Source: Parvibaculum sp039973015 (GTDB lineage Bacteria > Pseudomonadota > Alphaproteobacteria > Parvibaculales > Parvibaculaceae). Taken from it: 64,000 nt of DNA. The stretch lies in the NCBI RefSeq assembly GCF_039973015.1, contig NZ_JBDWLT010000012.1:1-64000 (forward strand). The letters run 5' to 3'. Below the pieces are notes generated by a model that worked only from the letters and a program-made list of their open reading frames with translations, ran no database searches and was not told the origin of the DNA. A program made the translations under genes and the position numbers. Positions 32,530 to 39,829 of this stretch are shown here, one piece after another; the first letter of the stretch is position 1; each line of letters opens with the position of its first letter.

Positions 32530-33423
32530 ATGACCAAAACGGTTCTTGGCGTCATCGGCGGCAGCGGCGTCTACGAGTTTCCCGGCCTTAGGAACGAGCG
32601 CTGGGAACGGGTGGAAAGCCCCTGGGGCGAACCCTCCGACGATCTTCACTTCGGCGAGCTGCCCCTTGGCGATGGCAAATCCGTCGAAATGGTCTTCCTG
32701 CCGCGCCACGGCCGCGGCCATCCGCATTCGCCGACCACCATCAACTACCGCGCCAATATCGACGCGATGAAGCGGGCCGGCGTTACCGACATCATCTCGG
32801 TCTCCGCCGTCGGTTCCCTCAAGGAGGAGCTGCCGCCCGGTTCCTTCGTCATTGTCGACCAGTTCATCGACCGCACGTTTTCGCGCGAGAAGAGTTTCTT
32901 TGGCGAGGGCTTCGTCGCCCATGTCTCGATGGCGCATCCCGTCTGCCCGCGCCTCGGCGACCATATGGAAGCCGCCTGCAAGGCAAACACGATCCATTAT
33001 GCGCGCGGCGGCACCTATCTCGTCATGGAGGGCCCTCAATTCTCGACGCTGGCCGAGAGCAATCTCTATCGCTCCTGGGGCTGCTCGGTCATCGGCATGA
33101 CCAATATGCCCGAGGCGAAGCTCGCCCGCGAGGCGGAGATCTGCTACGCGACCGTGGCGATGGTGACCGATTACGATTGCTGGCACCCTACCCATGCCCA
33201 TGTGGAGGTCGCCGATGTCGTGCGCGTGCTGGAAGAGAACGCAGGCAATGCGCGCGCGCTCATCCGCTCCGTCGCGGAGAGCTTCGGGCCGGAGCGCGAG
33301 CCCTCGCCGCAGGGCTTCGACCGTGTGCTCGACACCGCTCTCATTACCGCGCCCGCAAAGCGCGCCCCTGAACTCGTGCGAAAGCTCGATGCCGTCGCCG
33401 GCCGCGTGCTTCACGCTTCCTGA
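32530..33423 (+). CDS. mtnP: S-methyl-5'-thioadenosine phosphorylase, MtnP
   Basis: The 297-residue protein has GVIGGSGVYEFPGL (about 7-20), FLPRHGRGHPHSP, the phosphate/nucleoside site MEGPQFSTLAES and VIGMTNMPEAKLAREAEI. It cleaves methylthioadenosine to adenine and methylthioribose-1-phosphate. The order mtnP, apt, mtnA lets the adenine go to AMP and the sugar to MtnA. Confidence 0.95.
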   Translation: MTKTVLGVIGGSGVYEFPGLRNERWERVESPWGEPSDDLHFGELPLGDGKSVEMVFLPRHGRGHPHSPTTINYRANIDAMKRAGVTDIISVSAVGSLKEELPPGSFVIVDQFIDRTFSREKSFFGEGFVAHVSMAHPVCPRLGDHMEAACKANTIHYARGGTYLVMEGPQFSTLAESNLYRSWGCSVIGMTNMPEAKLAREAEICYATVAMVTDYDCWHPTHAHVEVADVVRVLEENAGNARALIRSVAESFGPEREPSPQGFDRVLDTALITAPAKRAPELVRKLDAVAGRVLHAS

Positions 33424-33436
33424 CCCCGAGGACCAC

Positions 33437-33964
33437 ATGGACATCAAGACTTTCATCCGTACCATCCCGGATTATCCGAAGGCCGGCATTCTCTTCCGCG
33501 ATATCACGACCCTGCTTTCCGACCCGGAAGGTTTTCGCGGCGCGGTCGATGCGCTGGTCGCGCTTCATTCGGGCGCGACCTTCAGCGCCGTCGCCGGCAT
33601 CGAGGCGCGCGGCTTCATTCTGGGCGGTGCCGTCGCCCATCAGCTCGGGCTCGGCTTCATCCCCGTCCGCAAGAAGGGCAAGCTGCCCTATGACGTGATC
33701 GGGCAGGAGTACGACCTCGAATACGGCACCGACACGGTCGAAATTCACAGCGACGCCGTGAAGGATGGCGACCGGATTCTCCTGATCGACGATCTCATCG
33801 CCACGGGCGGCACGGCGGAAGCCGCCGTGAAGCTCATCGGTCGCGCGGGCGGCAATGTCACCGCGTCGAGCTTCGTCATCGAGCTGCCGGAACTTGGCGG
33901 CCGCCAGCGTCTCGAAGACCTCGACATCGAGGTGCTTTCGCTCTGCTCCTTCGAAGGGCACTGA
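33437..33964 (+). CDS. apt: Adenine phosphoribosyltransferase, Apt
   Basis: The 175-residue protein has GILFRDITTLL (near 17), the adenine-site EARGFILGGAVAHQL, IPVRKKGKLP and the PRPP loop ILLIDDLIATGGTAEA. The ATG at 33437 starts the standard MDIKTFIRTIPDYPKAG. It salvages the adenine released by MtnP. The next gene, mtnA, starts 24 bases later. Confidence 0.95.
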   Translation: MDIKTFIRTIPDYPKAGILFRDITTLLSDPEGFRGAVDALVALHSGATFSAVAGIEARGFILGGAVAHQLGLGFIPVRKKGKLPYDVIGQEYDLEYGTDTVEIHSDAVKDGDRILLIDDLIATGGTAEAAVKLIGRAGGNVTASSFVIELPELGGRQRLEDLDIEVLSLCSFEGH

Positions 33965-33988
33965 CAGTCAACCTGTCGAGGAGGCGAC

Positions 33989-35083
33989 ATGAAAATCGAC
34001 GGCACGCATTACCGCACCATCTGGGTCGCGAATGATGGCTGGTCGGTCGAAATCATCGACCAGACGAAGCTGCCGCATGAATTTGCCATCGCCTCCCTGC
34101 GCAGCGCGGAGGACGCGGCGCGCGCGATCAAGGACATGCTGGTGCGCGGTGCGCCGCTCATTGGCGCCACCGCCGCCTACGGGCTTTGCATGGCGCTGCG
34201 CGAGGATGCGTCGGATGAAAATCTCGACCGCACCTATGACATGCTGCTCGCAACGCGGCCGACCGCGGTCAATCTCAAATGGTCGCTCGATGCGATGCGC
34301 GAGGCCGTTCGCGGGGCGGGCGGCAATGCGCGCGTCGAGGCGGCCTATGCTGAAGCCGCGCGGCTCTGCGACGAGGATGTCGAGACCTGCCGGAAGATCG
34401 GCGAGAACGGTTTGCGCATCATCCGGGGCATTGCCGAGGCGAAGCCGGCCGAGACCGTCAACATCCTCACCCATTGCAATGCGGGCTGGCTCGCCTGCGT
34501 CGATTGGGGAACCGCGCTCGCGCCCATCTACATGGCGCATGATGCAGGGCTCTCCGTCCATGTCTGGGTGGACGAGACGCGGCCGCGCAATCAGGGCGCA
34601 TCGCTCACCGCCTTCGAGCTGGGCCGGCATGGCGTGCCGCACACCATCGTGCCGGACAATGCGGGCGGCCACCTGATGCAGCATGGCCGCGTCGACATGT
34701 GCATCGTCGGCACCGACCGCACGACCTCTACAGGCGATGTCGCGAACAAGATCGGCACCTATTTGAAGGCGCTCGCCGCGGATGCCAACGGCGTTCCCTT
34801 TTATGTCGCGCTCCCGCACACGACAATCGACTGGACGTTGAAAGACGGCGTGAAGGAAATCGAGATTGAGCAGCGCTCCCCCCGCGAAGTCACGCATATG
34901 ACAGGCCGCACGGAGGAGGGCGACATCGTTACTGTCGAGATTTCCGCGCCCGGCAGCGACGCCGCGAATTACGGTTTCGACGTCACGCCATCGCGCTACG
35001 TCACCGGCCTCATTACCGAACGCGGCGTCTGTCCGGCAAGCCGCGAAGGGCTGCTCTCGCTTTATCCGGAGAGGCGGGGGTAG
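33989..35083 (+). CDS. mtnA: S-methyl-5-thioribose-1-phosphate isomerase, MtnA
   Basis: The 364-residue protein has DMLVRGAPLIGATAAYGLCM, the catalytic cysteine in THCNAGWLACVDWGTAL and the catalytic aspartate in CIVGTDRTTSTGDVANKIGT. It isomerises methylthioribose-1-phosphate to methylthioribulose-1-phosphate. Later enzymes of the methionine salvage pathway are not in this window. Confidence 0.95.
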   Translation: MKIDGTHYRTIWVANDGWSVEIIDQTKLPHEFAIASLRSAEDAARAIKDMLVRGAPLIGATAAYGLCMALREDASDENLDRTYDMLLATRPTAVNLKWSLDAMREAVRGAGGNARVEAAYAEAARLCDEDVETCRKIGENGLRIIRGIAEAKPAETVNILTHCNAGWLACVDWGTALAPIYMAHDAGLSVHVWVDETRPRNQGASLTAFELGRHGVPHTIVPDNAGGHLMQHGRVDMCIVGTDRTTSTGDVANKIGTYLKALAADANGVPFYVALPHTTIDWTLKDGVKEIEIEQRSPREVTHMTGRTEEGDIVTVEISAPGSDAANYGFDVTPSRYVTGLITERGVCPASREGLLSLYPERRG

Positions 35084-35098
35084 GCGCCCTCTTTCTTT

Positions 35099-35123
35099 CC
35101 ACCCTCGCTTAAGGGGAGGGCGG
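35099..35123. repeat. Degenerate single palindrome after mtnA
   Basis: CCACCCTC and GGGGAGGGCGG arms around GCTTAA, a degenerate single hairpin of the paired-palindrome family. Confidence 0.35.
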
Positions 35124-35155
35124 CAGGAAACCTGGAAGCCGGGGAGCTGGGGAGC

Positions 35156-35650
35156 CTACTCCCCCAACGCCTTCTTCAGCGCGCGTTCCACCTTCGCAGA
35201 GCCCGGCGTTGTCGTGCTGGCGAACCAGTCGACGAGTTTCCCGTCGCGGCCGATCACATATTTGTAGAAGTTCCAGCGAGGCTTCGAGAGGATGCCGCCT
35301 TGGCTTCCAAGCCACTGGAAGAGGGGATGTGCTTCACGTCCCTTCACATGTACCTTTTCCGTCAGCGGAAAATCGACGCCGAAATTGATCTCGCAGAAAT
35401 TCTCGATCTCGGCGGCGTTGCCCGGCTCCTGATTGGAAAAGTCGTTGGACGGCACGCCCAGCACGACGAGGCCTTCGTCCCGGTGCTTCTTCCAGAGCGC
35501 TTCCAGCTCCTTGTATTGAGGCGTGAAGCCGCATTTCGAAGCCGTATTGACGATGAGGAGCGGCCGCCCCGCAAAGTCGGCGAGCGACAGGGGCTCTCCC
35601 TTGAGGCTGGTGAAAGTGAAGTCGTAGGCGGTCTTCTTTTCATCGCTCAT
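35156..35650 (-). CDS. Glutathione peroxidase (Cys type)
   Basis: The 164-residue thioredoxin-fold protein has the catalytic Cys40 in NTASKCGFT and the Trp-Asn pair in RWNFYKY. The site usually written (F)PCNQF reads VPSNDF, so Gln of the catalytic tetrad is replaced by Asp, as in a subclass of bacterial homologues that use thioredoxin rather than glutathione. It reduces hydroperoxides. It lies 49 bases after the ohr stop on the same strand. Confidence 0.9.
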   Translation of the reverse strand: MSDEKKTAYDFTFTSLKGEPLSLADFAGRPLLIVNTASKCGFTPQYKELEALWKKHRDEGLVVLGVPSNDFSNQEPGNAAEIENFCEINFGVDFPLTEKVHVKGREAHPLFQWLGSQGGILSKPRWNFYKYVIGRDGKLVDWFASTTTPGSAKVERALKKALGE

Positions 35651-35699
35651 GGAATCGCTCCTGCCGTTCAGTGCTGTTCTGTTGCCGATCTTGCCGTCT

Positions 35700-36122
35700 T
35701 CAGACGATGTTGAGGGTCACGTTCACGTTACCCCGCGTCGCGTTCGAATAGGGGCACACTTCATGCGCCTCCGCGACGAGAGCTTCGGCTTCCGCCTTGT
35801 CGAGCCCGGGCAGCGAGACCTCGAGCGCCACGTCGAGCGCGAAGCCCTTGCCCTTCGGGTTCTGGCCGATGCCGACATGGGCGGTCACGGCGCTCTCCGC
35901 CGGGACCTTCACTTTCTTCTGCCCGGCGACGAATTTCAGCGCCGAGTGGAAGCAGGCGGAATAACCCGCCGCGAAAAGCTGTTCGGGATTGGTGCCGTCG
36001 CCGCCCGCGCCGCCAAATTCCTTCACCGTGTCGAGTTTCACCGAGAGGCGGCCATCGTCCGATTTCGCTTCGCCCGTCCGGCCGCCGGAGGAGGCCGCAT
36101 GTGCCGTATAGAGGATGTTCAT
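35700..36122 (-). CDS. ohr: Organic hydroperoxide resistance protein, Ohr
   Basis: The 140-residue protein has the two catalytic cysteines, Cys57 in AAGYSACFHSAL and Cys123 in HEVCPYSNATRGN, with a conserved Arg15 in GGRTG. AAGGGAGCAGAA precedes the ATG at 36122. Ohr reduces organic hydroperoxides. The OhrR-like box upstream and the ohrR gene next door on the same strand indicate repression by OhrR. Confidence 0.96.
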   Translation of the reverse strand: MNILYTAHAASSGGRTGEAKSDDGRLSVKLDTVKEFGGAGGDGTNPEQLFAAGYSACFHSALKFVAGQKKVKVPAESAVTAHVGIGQNPKGKGFALDVALEVSLPGLDKAEAEALVAEAHEVCPYSNATRGNVNVTLNIV

Positions 36123-36177
36123 TTCTCTGCTCCCTTGAGGGGTGATGGGAATGTCCGTTGCGACAATCATATAGGGA

Positions 36178-36205
36178 GCAATTAGATTGTGTGCAATATA
36201 AATTC
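36178..36205. promoter_or_regulatory. OhrR-like operator upstream of ohr
   Basis: GCAATTAGATTGTGTGCAAT and a following ATAAATT form an AT-rich dyad with repeated (C)AATT/ATTG half-sites, resembling the TACAATT...AATTGTA boxes described for OhrR. It sits about 55 bases upstream of the ohr start. Confidence 0.6.
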
Positions 36206-36248
36206 GGACACGGTTTCGTGAAGGGGTCGATCTACTGACATCCCCAAC

Positions 36249-36290
36249 CGTCATTGCGAGGAGAACCGAAGGTGCGACGAAGCAATCCAG
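36249..36290 (+). repeat. GTCATTGCGAGG..GAAGCAATCCAG interspersed repeat
   Basis: CGTCATTGCGAGGAG and CGACGAAGCAATCCAG are the well-known ends of a short interspersed repeat found in many bacteria. It lies between ohr and ohrR and extends an otherwise open frame in front of ohr. Confidence 0.7.
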
Positions 36291-36318
36291 GGGCGGCAAA
36301 TACCGTGCTTGCGGCCCC

Positions 36319-36765
36319 TCAGGCCGCCAGCGCGCCGCGCAATTTCTTCAATGTTTTCCGCAGGTTGACAATTTCGTCGAGGCTCATGCCGGAGGCGGTC
36401 ATGATCTTTTTCGGGATGCCCGCCGCCCGGCGCTTCAGCGCCTTGCCCTCCGGCGTAACGCGCACCAGCACCTGCCGCTCGTCCTTCTCGTTGCGCTCGC
36501 GCTTCACGAGCCCGGCTTTTTCCAGCCGCTTCAGCAATGGCGTCAGCGTGCCGGAATCGAGATAGAGCCTCTGCCCAAGCCGGCTCACCGTCACCCCGTC
36601 TTCCTCCCATAGCGCCAGCATGACGAGATATTGCGGATAGGTGAGGCCGATCTCGCCGAGCAGCGGCTTGTAGAGCTTGGTCATCAGCAGCGACGATGAA
36701 TAGAGCGCGAAGCAGAGCTGGTTATCGAGGCCGAGCGGGTCTTCGGGTTTCAGAGACTTTGTCAT
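36319..36765 (-). CDS. ohrR: MarR-family organic-peroxide sensor, OhrR
   Basis: The 148-residue winged-helix regulator has the redox-sensing Cys18 in LDNQLCFALYSSS, the same context as the sensing Cys of known OhrR proteins, and the wing region LVKRERNEKDERQVLVRVT. Oxidation of this Cys releases DNA. A weak CGCAATgggATTGTGCG dyad at 36815-36831 upstream could be an autoregulatory site. There is one gene between it and gpx. Confidence 0.95.
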   Translation of the reverse strand: MTKSLKPEDPLGLDNQLCFALYSSSLLMTKLYKPLLGEIGLTYPQYLVMLALWEEDGVTVSRLGQRLYLDSGTLTPLLKRLEKAGLVKRERNEKDERQVLVRVTPEGKALKRRAAGIPKKIMTASGMSLDEIVNLRKTLKKLRGALAA

Positions 36766-36856
36766 GGCGGCTTCCGTTCAAGGTTGTCCACCATATGGGC
36801 GCAATTCCCGATGACGCAATGGGATTGTGCGATGAAGAAGTGCTGCTTCCTCTTTC

Positions 36857-36908
36857 CACCCTCCCCCTGTGGGAGGGTCAAACGGCCGAAGGCTGTTTGG
36901 GGAGGGGT
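36857..36908. repeat. Paired-palindrome family, pair E, left arm
   Basis: CACCCTCCCCCTGTGGGAGG, then TCAAACGGCCGAAGGCTGTTT and a GGGGAGGGG tail. The internal stem differs from other copies. Inverse arm at 36953-37006. Confidence 0.7.
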
Positions 36909-36952
36909 AGGGGAGGCAGTCGTGAATGCTGCAGTCCAATTTGTCACTGCAA

Positions 36953-37006
36953 CCCCTCCCCAAAATCCGCTACGCAAATTTTGACCCTCCCACAGGGGGA
37001 GGGTGG
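36953..37006. repeat. Paired-palindrome family, pair E, right arm
   Basis: CCCCTCCCCAAAATCCGC, then AAATTTTGACCCTCCCACAG and GGGGAGGGTGG. The spacer to the left arm is 44 bases. The whole stretch from 36766 to 37125 holds no gene. Confidence 0.75.
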
Positions 37007-37125
37007 AGAGAAGAACGACGAGGGCGGGAACAGGAAGAATTGCCACAAATAGAAATGTCATCCCGGGGTGACGAGAGTTTGTGCTTTCCCCAAACTGTCA
37101 TGGTCCGATTTGTTCGGGCCGCCCC

Positions 37126-37908
37126 TCACTCCCTCCCCAATCCCAGCCGGATCGCCCGCTCGACAGGCGAATAATCGCCATCTGCCCGGTCGAGCGAGAG
37201 TGGCACCTTCGGGTAGACCGGCGGCTGGGCAATGAAGCGGGGTTCCGTTCCGTGGTGCGGCTGTGCCGCATGCACGAGGAAGGGGTGACAGAGATAGACG
37301 GTGCCCGCTTCGCCCGTCGCGAGGTGCACCGGCCTGTCGCGGCTTTCGGCGAAATCGTTCGCCGCGAGTTCCCGCAGCGTAATGCCTCGTTCGCCTGCGG
37401 GTTCGAGGCGCCGCGCGATGTCGAGATGAGAGCCCGCGCGGATGCGCGTCGGTGCGTTCTTCTCGTCCACGTCGGAGAGCAGGAAGAGGGCGAGCAGCGC
37501 GCGGCCCTTCGAGTTCACGTTCGCGCGGTAGCCGAGAAAGTCGCCCGGGTCGTCGCCGTCGCTCGCGAAGCTCACATCGATATGCCATCCCGCATCGCCC
37601 GGATCGGCGGACGAGGGGAAGCGGACGGGGAAGGTGCCAAGCCCCATGAGCGGTGCCCAGCGTCCCGGTCCGATGAGCGCATCGAAAGCCGCATGCAGCG
37701 CGGGCGTGTTCGACGCCGCAACGAAGGGCGGTTCAGCATGACCCCCCAGCCGCACAACAGGTTGGGTCCATGTCGTCCGGTCCTCCGGATCGCGTCCCAT
37801 CTCACGCCAGAGAATTTCACGCATCTCTCCGGCGAGTTCGTAGGGGAAGGCGCCTTCGATACGCAGATAGCCGTCACGAACAAAGCTGTCGATGTCGCTT
37901 TTCTCCAT
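37126..37908 (-). CDS. Phytanoyl-CoA dioxygenase (PhyH) family protein
   Basis: The 260-residue Fe(II)/2-oxoglutarate oxygenase has the iron-binding HxD (His109, Asp111) in WHIDVSF, the distal His213 in LCHPFLVHAAQPH and the 2-oxoglutarate-binding Arg224 in TEPRFIAQ. The family hydroxylates diverse substrates. The neighbour is a dienelactone-hydrolase-like gene on the same strand, 15 bases away, which hints at a small catabolic set; the substrate is unknown. Confidence 0.9.
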   Translation of the reverse strand: MEKSDIDSFVRDGYLRIEGAFPYELAGEMREILWREMGRDPEDRTTWTQPVVRLGGHAEPPFVAASNTPALHAAFDALIGPGRWAPLMGLGTFPVRFPSSADPGDAGWHIDVSFASDGDDPGDFLGYRANVNSKGRALLALFLLSDVDEKNAPTRIRAGSHLDIARRLEPAGERGITLRELAANDFAESRDRPVHLATGEAGTVYLCHPFLVHAAQPHHGTEPRFIAQPPVYPKVPLSLDRADGDYSPVERAIRLGLGRE

Positions 37909-37923
37909 TCCGCGTCGTCGCCC

Positions 37924-38601
37924 TCACGCTCCCTCGAAAAGCGCCAGCGTCCGCTTCAGCGCCAGTTCCGCTGCGGCCTTGTCGTAATTGTTGCGGCGGT
38001 CGGAATTGAAGCCGTGGTCCGCGTCATAGACATAGACCTTCACTTCCGGATGCGCCTTCTCGATCTCGCGCACATCCTCCATCGGGATGCTGTGATCCTT
38101 CTCGCCGAAATGGCAGATGGTCGGGCATTTCGGGCTCTCATCGATGAACTGCTTGATCGCGCCGCCGTAATAGCAAGACGCTGCGTCGAGCCCCTTCGCG
38201 CGGCAGGCCGCCACCCAGCTCACCGAGCCGCCATAGCAATAGCCCGTGATGAAGACCTTCTTCGCGCCGTCCGCGTGCAGCTTGTCGATGCACATCTGCA
38301 CGTCGAGCACCGTGTTCTCGTAGGAATTGTCGGCGCGCAGCTTCAGCGATTCCTGAATGTCTTCCTGGGAGTAGGTCGCCTGGAAGTCCTTCACCTGCCG
38401 GTCATAGAGCTGCGGCGAGAGTACGTCATAGCCGCGTGCGGCATAGTCGTCGCAGAGATCCTTGATATGTGCGGTGACGCCGAAGATCTCCATGATGAGG
38501 ACGAGGCCACCTTTGCTCTCGCCTTCCGCTTTCGCGTGGTAGCAGAGGATGTCGGCGCCGTCGCCGCTCTTCAGCGTGATGTCCTTGCCCTTGCGTGCCA
38601 T
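37924..38601 (-). CDS. Dienelactone hydrolase family protein
   Basis: The 225-residue alpha/beta hydrolase has the Cys nucleophile in ITGYCYGGSVS (Cys122) and the LVLIMEIFGVTAHI region, with the acid probably in GEKDHSIP and His in DADHGF. GGGAGGAACGGG precedes the ATG at 38601; the longer upstream frame is low-complexity. It hydrolyses dienelactones or similar esters. It is followed by the PhyH gene. Confidence 0.9.
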   Translation of the reverse strand: MARKGKDITLKSGDGADILCYHAKAEGESKGGLVLIMEIFGVTAHIKDLCDDYAARGYDVLSPQLYDRQVKDFQATYSQEDIQESLKLRADNSYENTVLDVQMCIDKLHADGAKKVFITGYCYGGSVSWVAACRAKGLDAASCYYGGAIKQFIDESPKCPTICHFGEKDHSIPMEDVREIEKAHPEVKVYVYDADHGFNSDRRNNYDKAAAELALKRTLALFEGA

Positions 38602-38621
38602 CCCGTTCCTCCCTGTTTTCG

Positions 38622-39107
38622 TTACGCGCCTTTTGGAGCGCGCCTTTCGATCAAGCCCTGTCCGATGAAGCTCATCACGGTTTCGCCGTGCTGGTTCACG
38701 CCGATATTGAGGCTCCTTACGATGCCCCATCCGGGCCGCGAGCGCATATCGAGTTTTTCGATTACTTCCGAAGAATAGCTGATCGTGTCGCCCGCGCGCA
38801 CCGGGTTTGGCCATTTCATCTCAAGGAAGCCGGGAGAGGGGCCGCCCGCCGGGGGCGTGCGGCCGTTTTCGTCGGCGGGTTCCGGCGTCGCTCGCCGCGA
38901 CGCGATCATGAGCTTCATCCATGTCGCGGAGGTGTGCCAGCCGCTCGCGGTCAGTGTGCCGAAGGGTCCGTGTTTTGCGGCCTCGGCATCGACATGGAAA
39001 TATTGCGGGTCGTATTTCTTCGCGAAGGCGATGATTTCATCGGCCTCGAAAGTGTGGTTACCCAGTTCCGTGCGGCTGCCGATCTCTATGTCTTCGAACC
39101 AGGGCAT
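38622..39107 (-). CDS. MaoC-family dehydratase
   Basis: The 161-residue hotdog-fold protein has FAKKYDPQYFHVDAEAAK, with the catalytic Asp-His pair (D..H) of (R)-specific enoyl-CoA hydratases, and a conserved FLEMKWPNPVRAGDTI strand. It hydrates enoyl-CoA in the R configuration. The start overlaps nothing; a second MaoC gene ends three bases upstream, so they probably form a heterodimer or act as a pair. Confidence 0.88.
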   Translation of the reverse strand: MPWFEDIEIGSRTELGNHTFEADEIIAFAKKYDPQYFHVDAEAAKHGPFGTLTASGWHTSATWMKLMIASRRATPEPADENGRTPPAGGPSPGFLEMKWPNPVRAGDTISYSSEVIEKLDMRSRPGWGIVRSLNIGVNQHGETVMSFIGQGLIERRAPKGA

Positions 39108-39110
39108 GTA

Positions 39111-39593
39111 TCAGTCCTCCTCGACCGGGGCGCCGGGGTGGCGCCTGCCATACATCGCCCAGCCGTCCGAGGTCAGCACGACCTCGTCCTTCTGGTTCAG
39201 CATTTCGATGTGGAATCTGGTGAGGCCCATCTCCGGGCGGCTCTTCGAGGGGCGGCGCTCCGTGCAGGTTCTCCGCAGGCGGAGCGTATCGTTCACATAG
39301 ACCGGCTTGCGCCATCTCACTTCGTCGACGCCCGGCGCGCCCAGCGATGCGCTTTCGAGGATGTAGCCGTCGCACATCATGCGCATCATCATCGCGCAGG
39401 AATGCCAGCCGCTCGCGCAGAGCCCGCCGAGGATCGACTGCTTCGCCGCTTCCTCGTCCAGATGGAAGGGCTGCGGGTCGAACTCGCTCGCGAATTCGAG
39501 GATTTCTTCCCTGGTGACGTGCTTTTCCCCGAATTCGACGGTTTCGCCGACGGGGAAATCTTCCCAATGGAATTTCGGCTCTCTCGTACCCAT
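39111..39593 (-). CDS. MaoC-family dehydratase, second copy
   Basis: The 160-residue protein has FASEFDPQPFHLDEEAAKQS and LRWRKPVYVNDTLRLRR, matching the first copy in layout. The start at 39593 (MGTREPK) is preferred over 39611 because GGGAGGACGA precedes it. The pair is typical of fatty-acid or polyketide-like side-chain degradation loci. Confidence 0.88.
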   Translation of the reverse strand: MGTREPKFHWEDFPVGETVEFGEKHVTREEILEFASEFDPQPFHLDEEAAKQSILGGLCASGWHSCAMMMRMMCDGYILESASLGAPGVDEVRWRKPVYVNDTLRLRRTCTERRPSKSRPEMGLTRFHIEMLNQKDEVVLTSDGWAMYGRRHPGAPVEED

Positions 39594-39829
39594 TCGTCCT
39601 CCCGTACGCATGGCCCGAAACCGGGGATTATTTATTTCGCGACTCGTGGCCGGTCATTTGGTCCGCCCCTCGAAACCGGGGACTAATTCTTCTCAGTTTC
39701 CCGCCGCCGTCATTTGTGACGTTATCGTGACGTTTTGATGACAGTCGGGCCGGTTTATCCCCGCTTCGCGGTTCGGGAGAAACTTGTCCCCGCCCCGTGA
39801 GAGGCGTAGCGAGATGCCGTTTCGTCTTC
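39594..39829. other. Intergenic interval between the MaoC genes and ychF
   Basis: The interval carries two near copies of CGAAACCGGGGA-TTA/CTA followed by TTTATTTCGC or TTCTTCTC (39615 and 39670), then the GATGACAGTCGGGCC repeat. Such GGGGAC..ATTT motifs recall the short repeats tied to REP-associated transposases in other bacteria. No gene is seen. Confidence 0.4.
39713..39777. repeat. Dispersed GATGACAGTCGGGCC repeat, copy 1
   Basis: This copy shares a 22-base identical core ACGTTTTGATGACAGTCGGG CC plus flanking TTTGTGACG and TCCCCGCTT with the minus strand of 54377-54441. It cannot be chance, but no function is known. Confidence 0.7.

Noticed and set aside
36815..36831. OhrR autoregulatory site as a feature
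   Set aside because: Only a weak dyad; kept as a remark under ohrR and in the findings.
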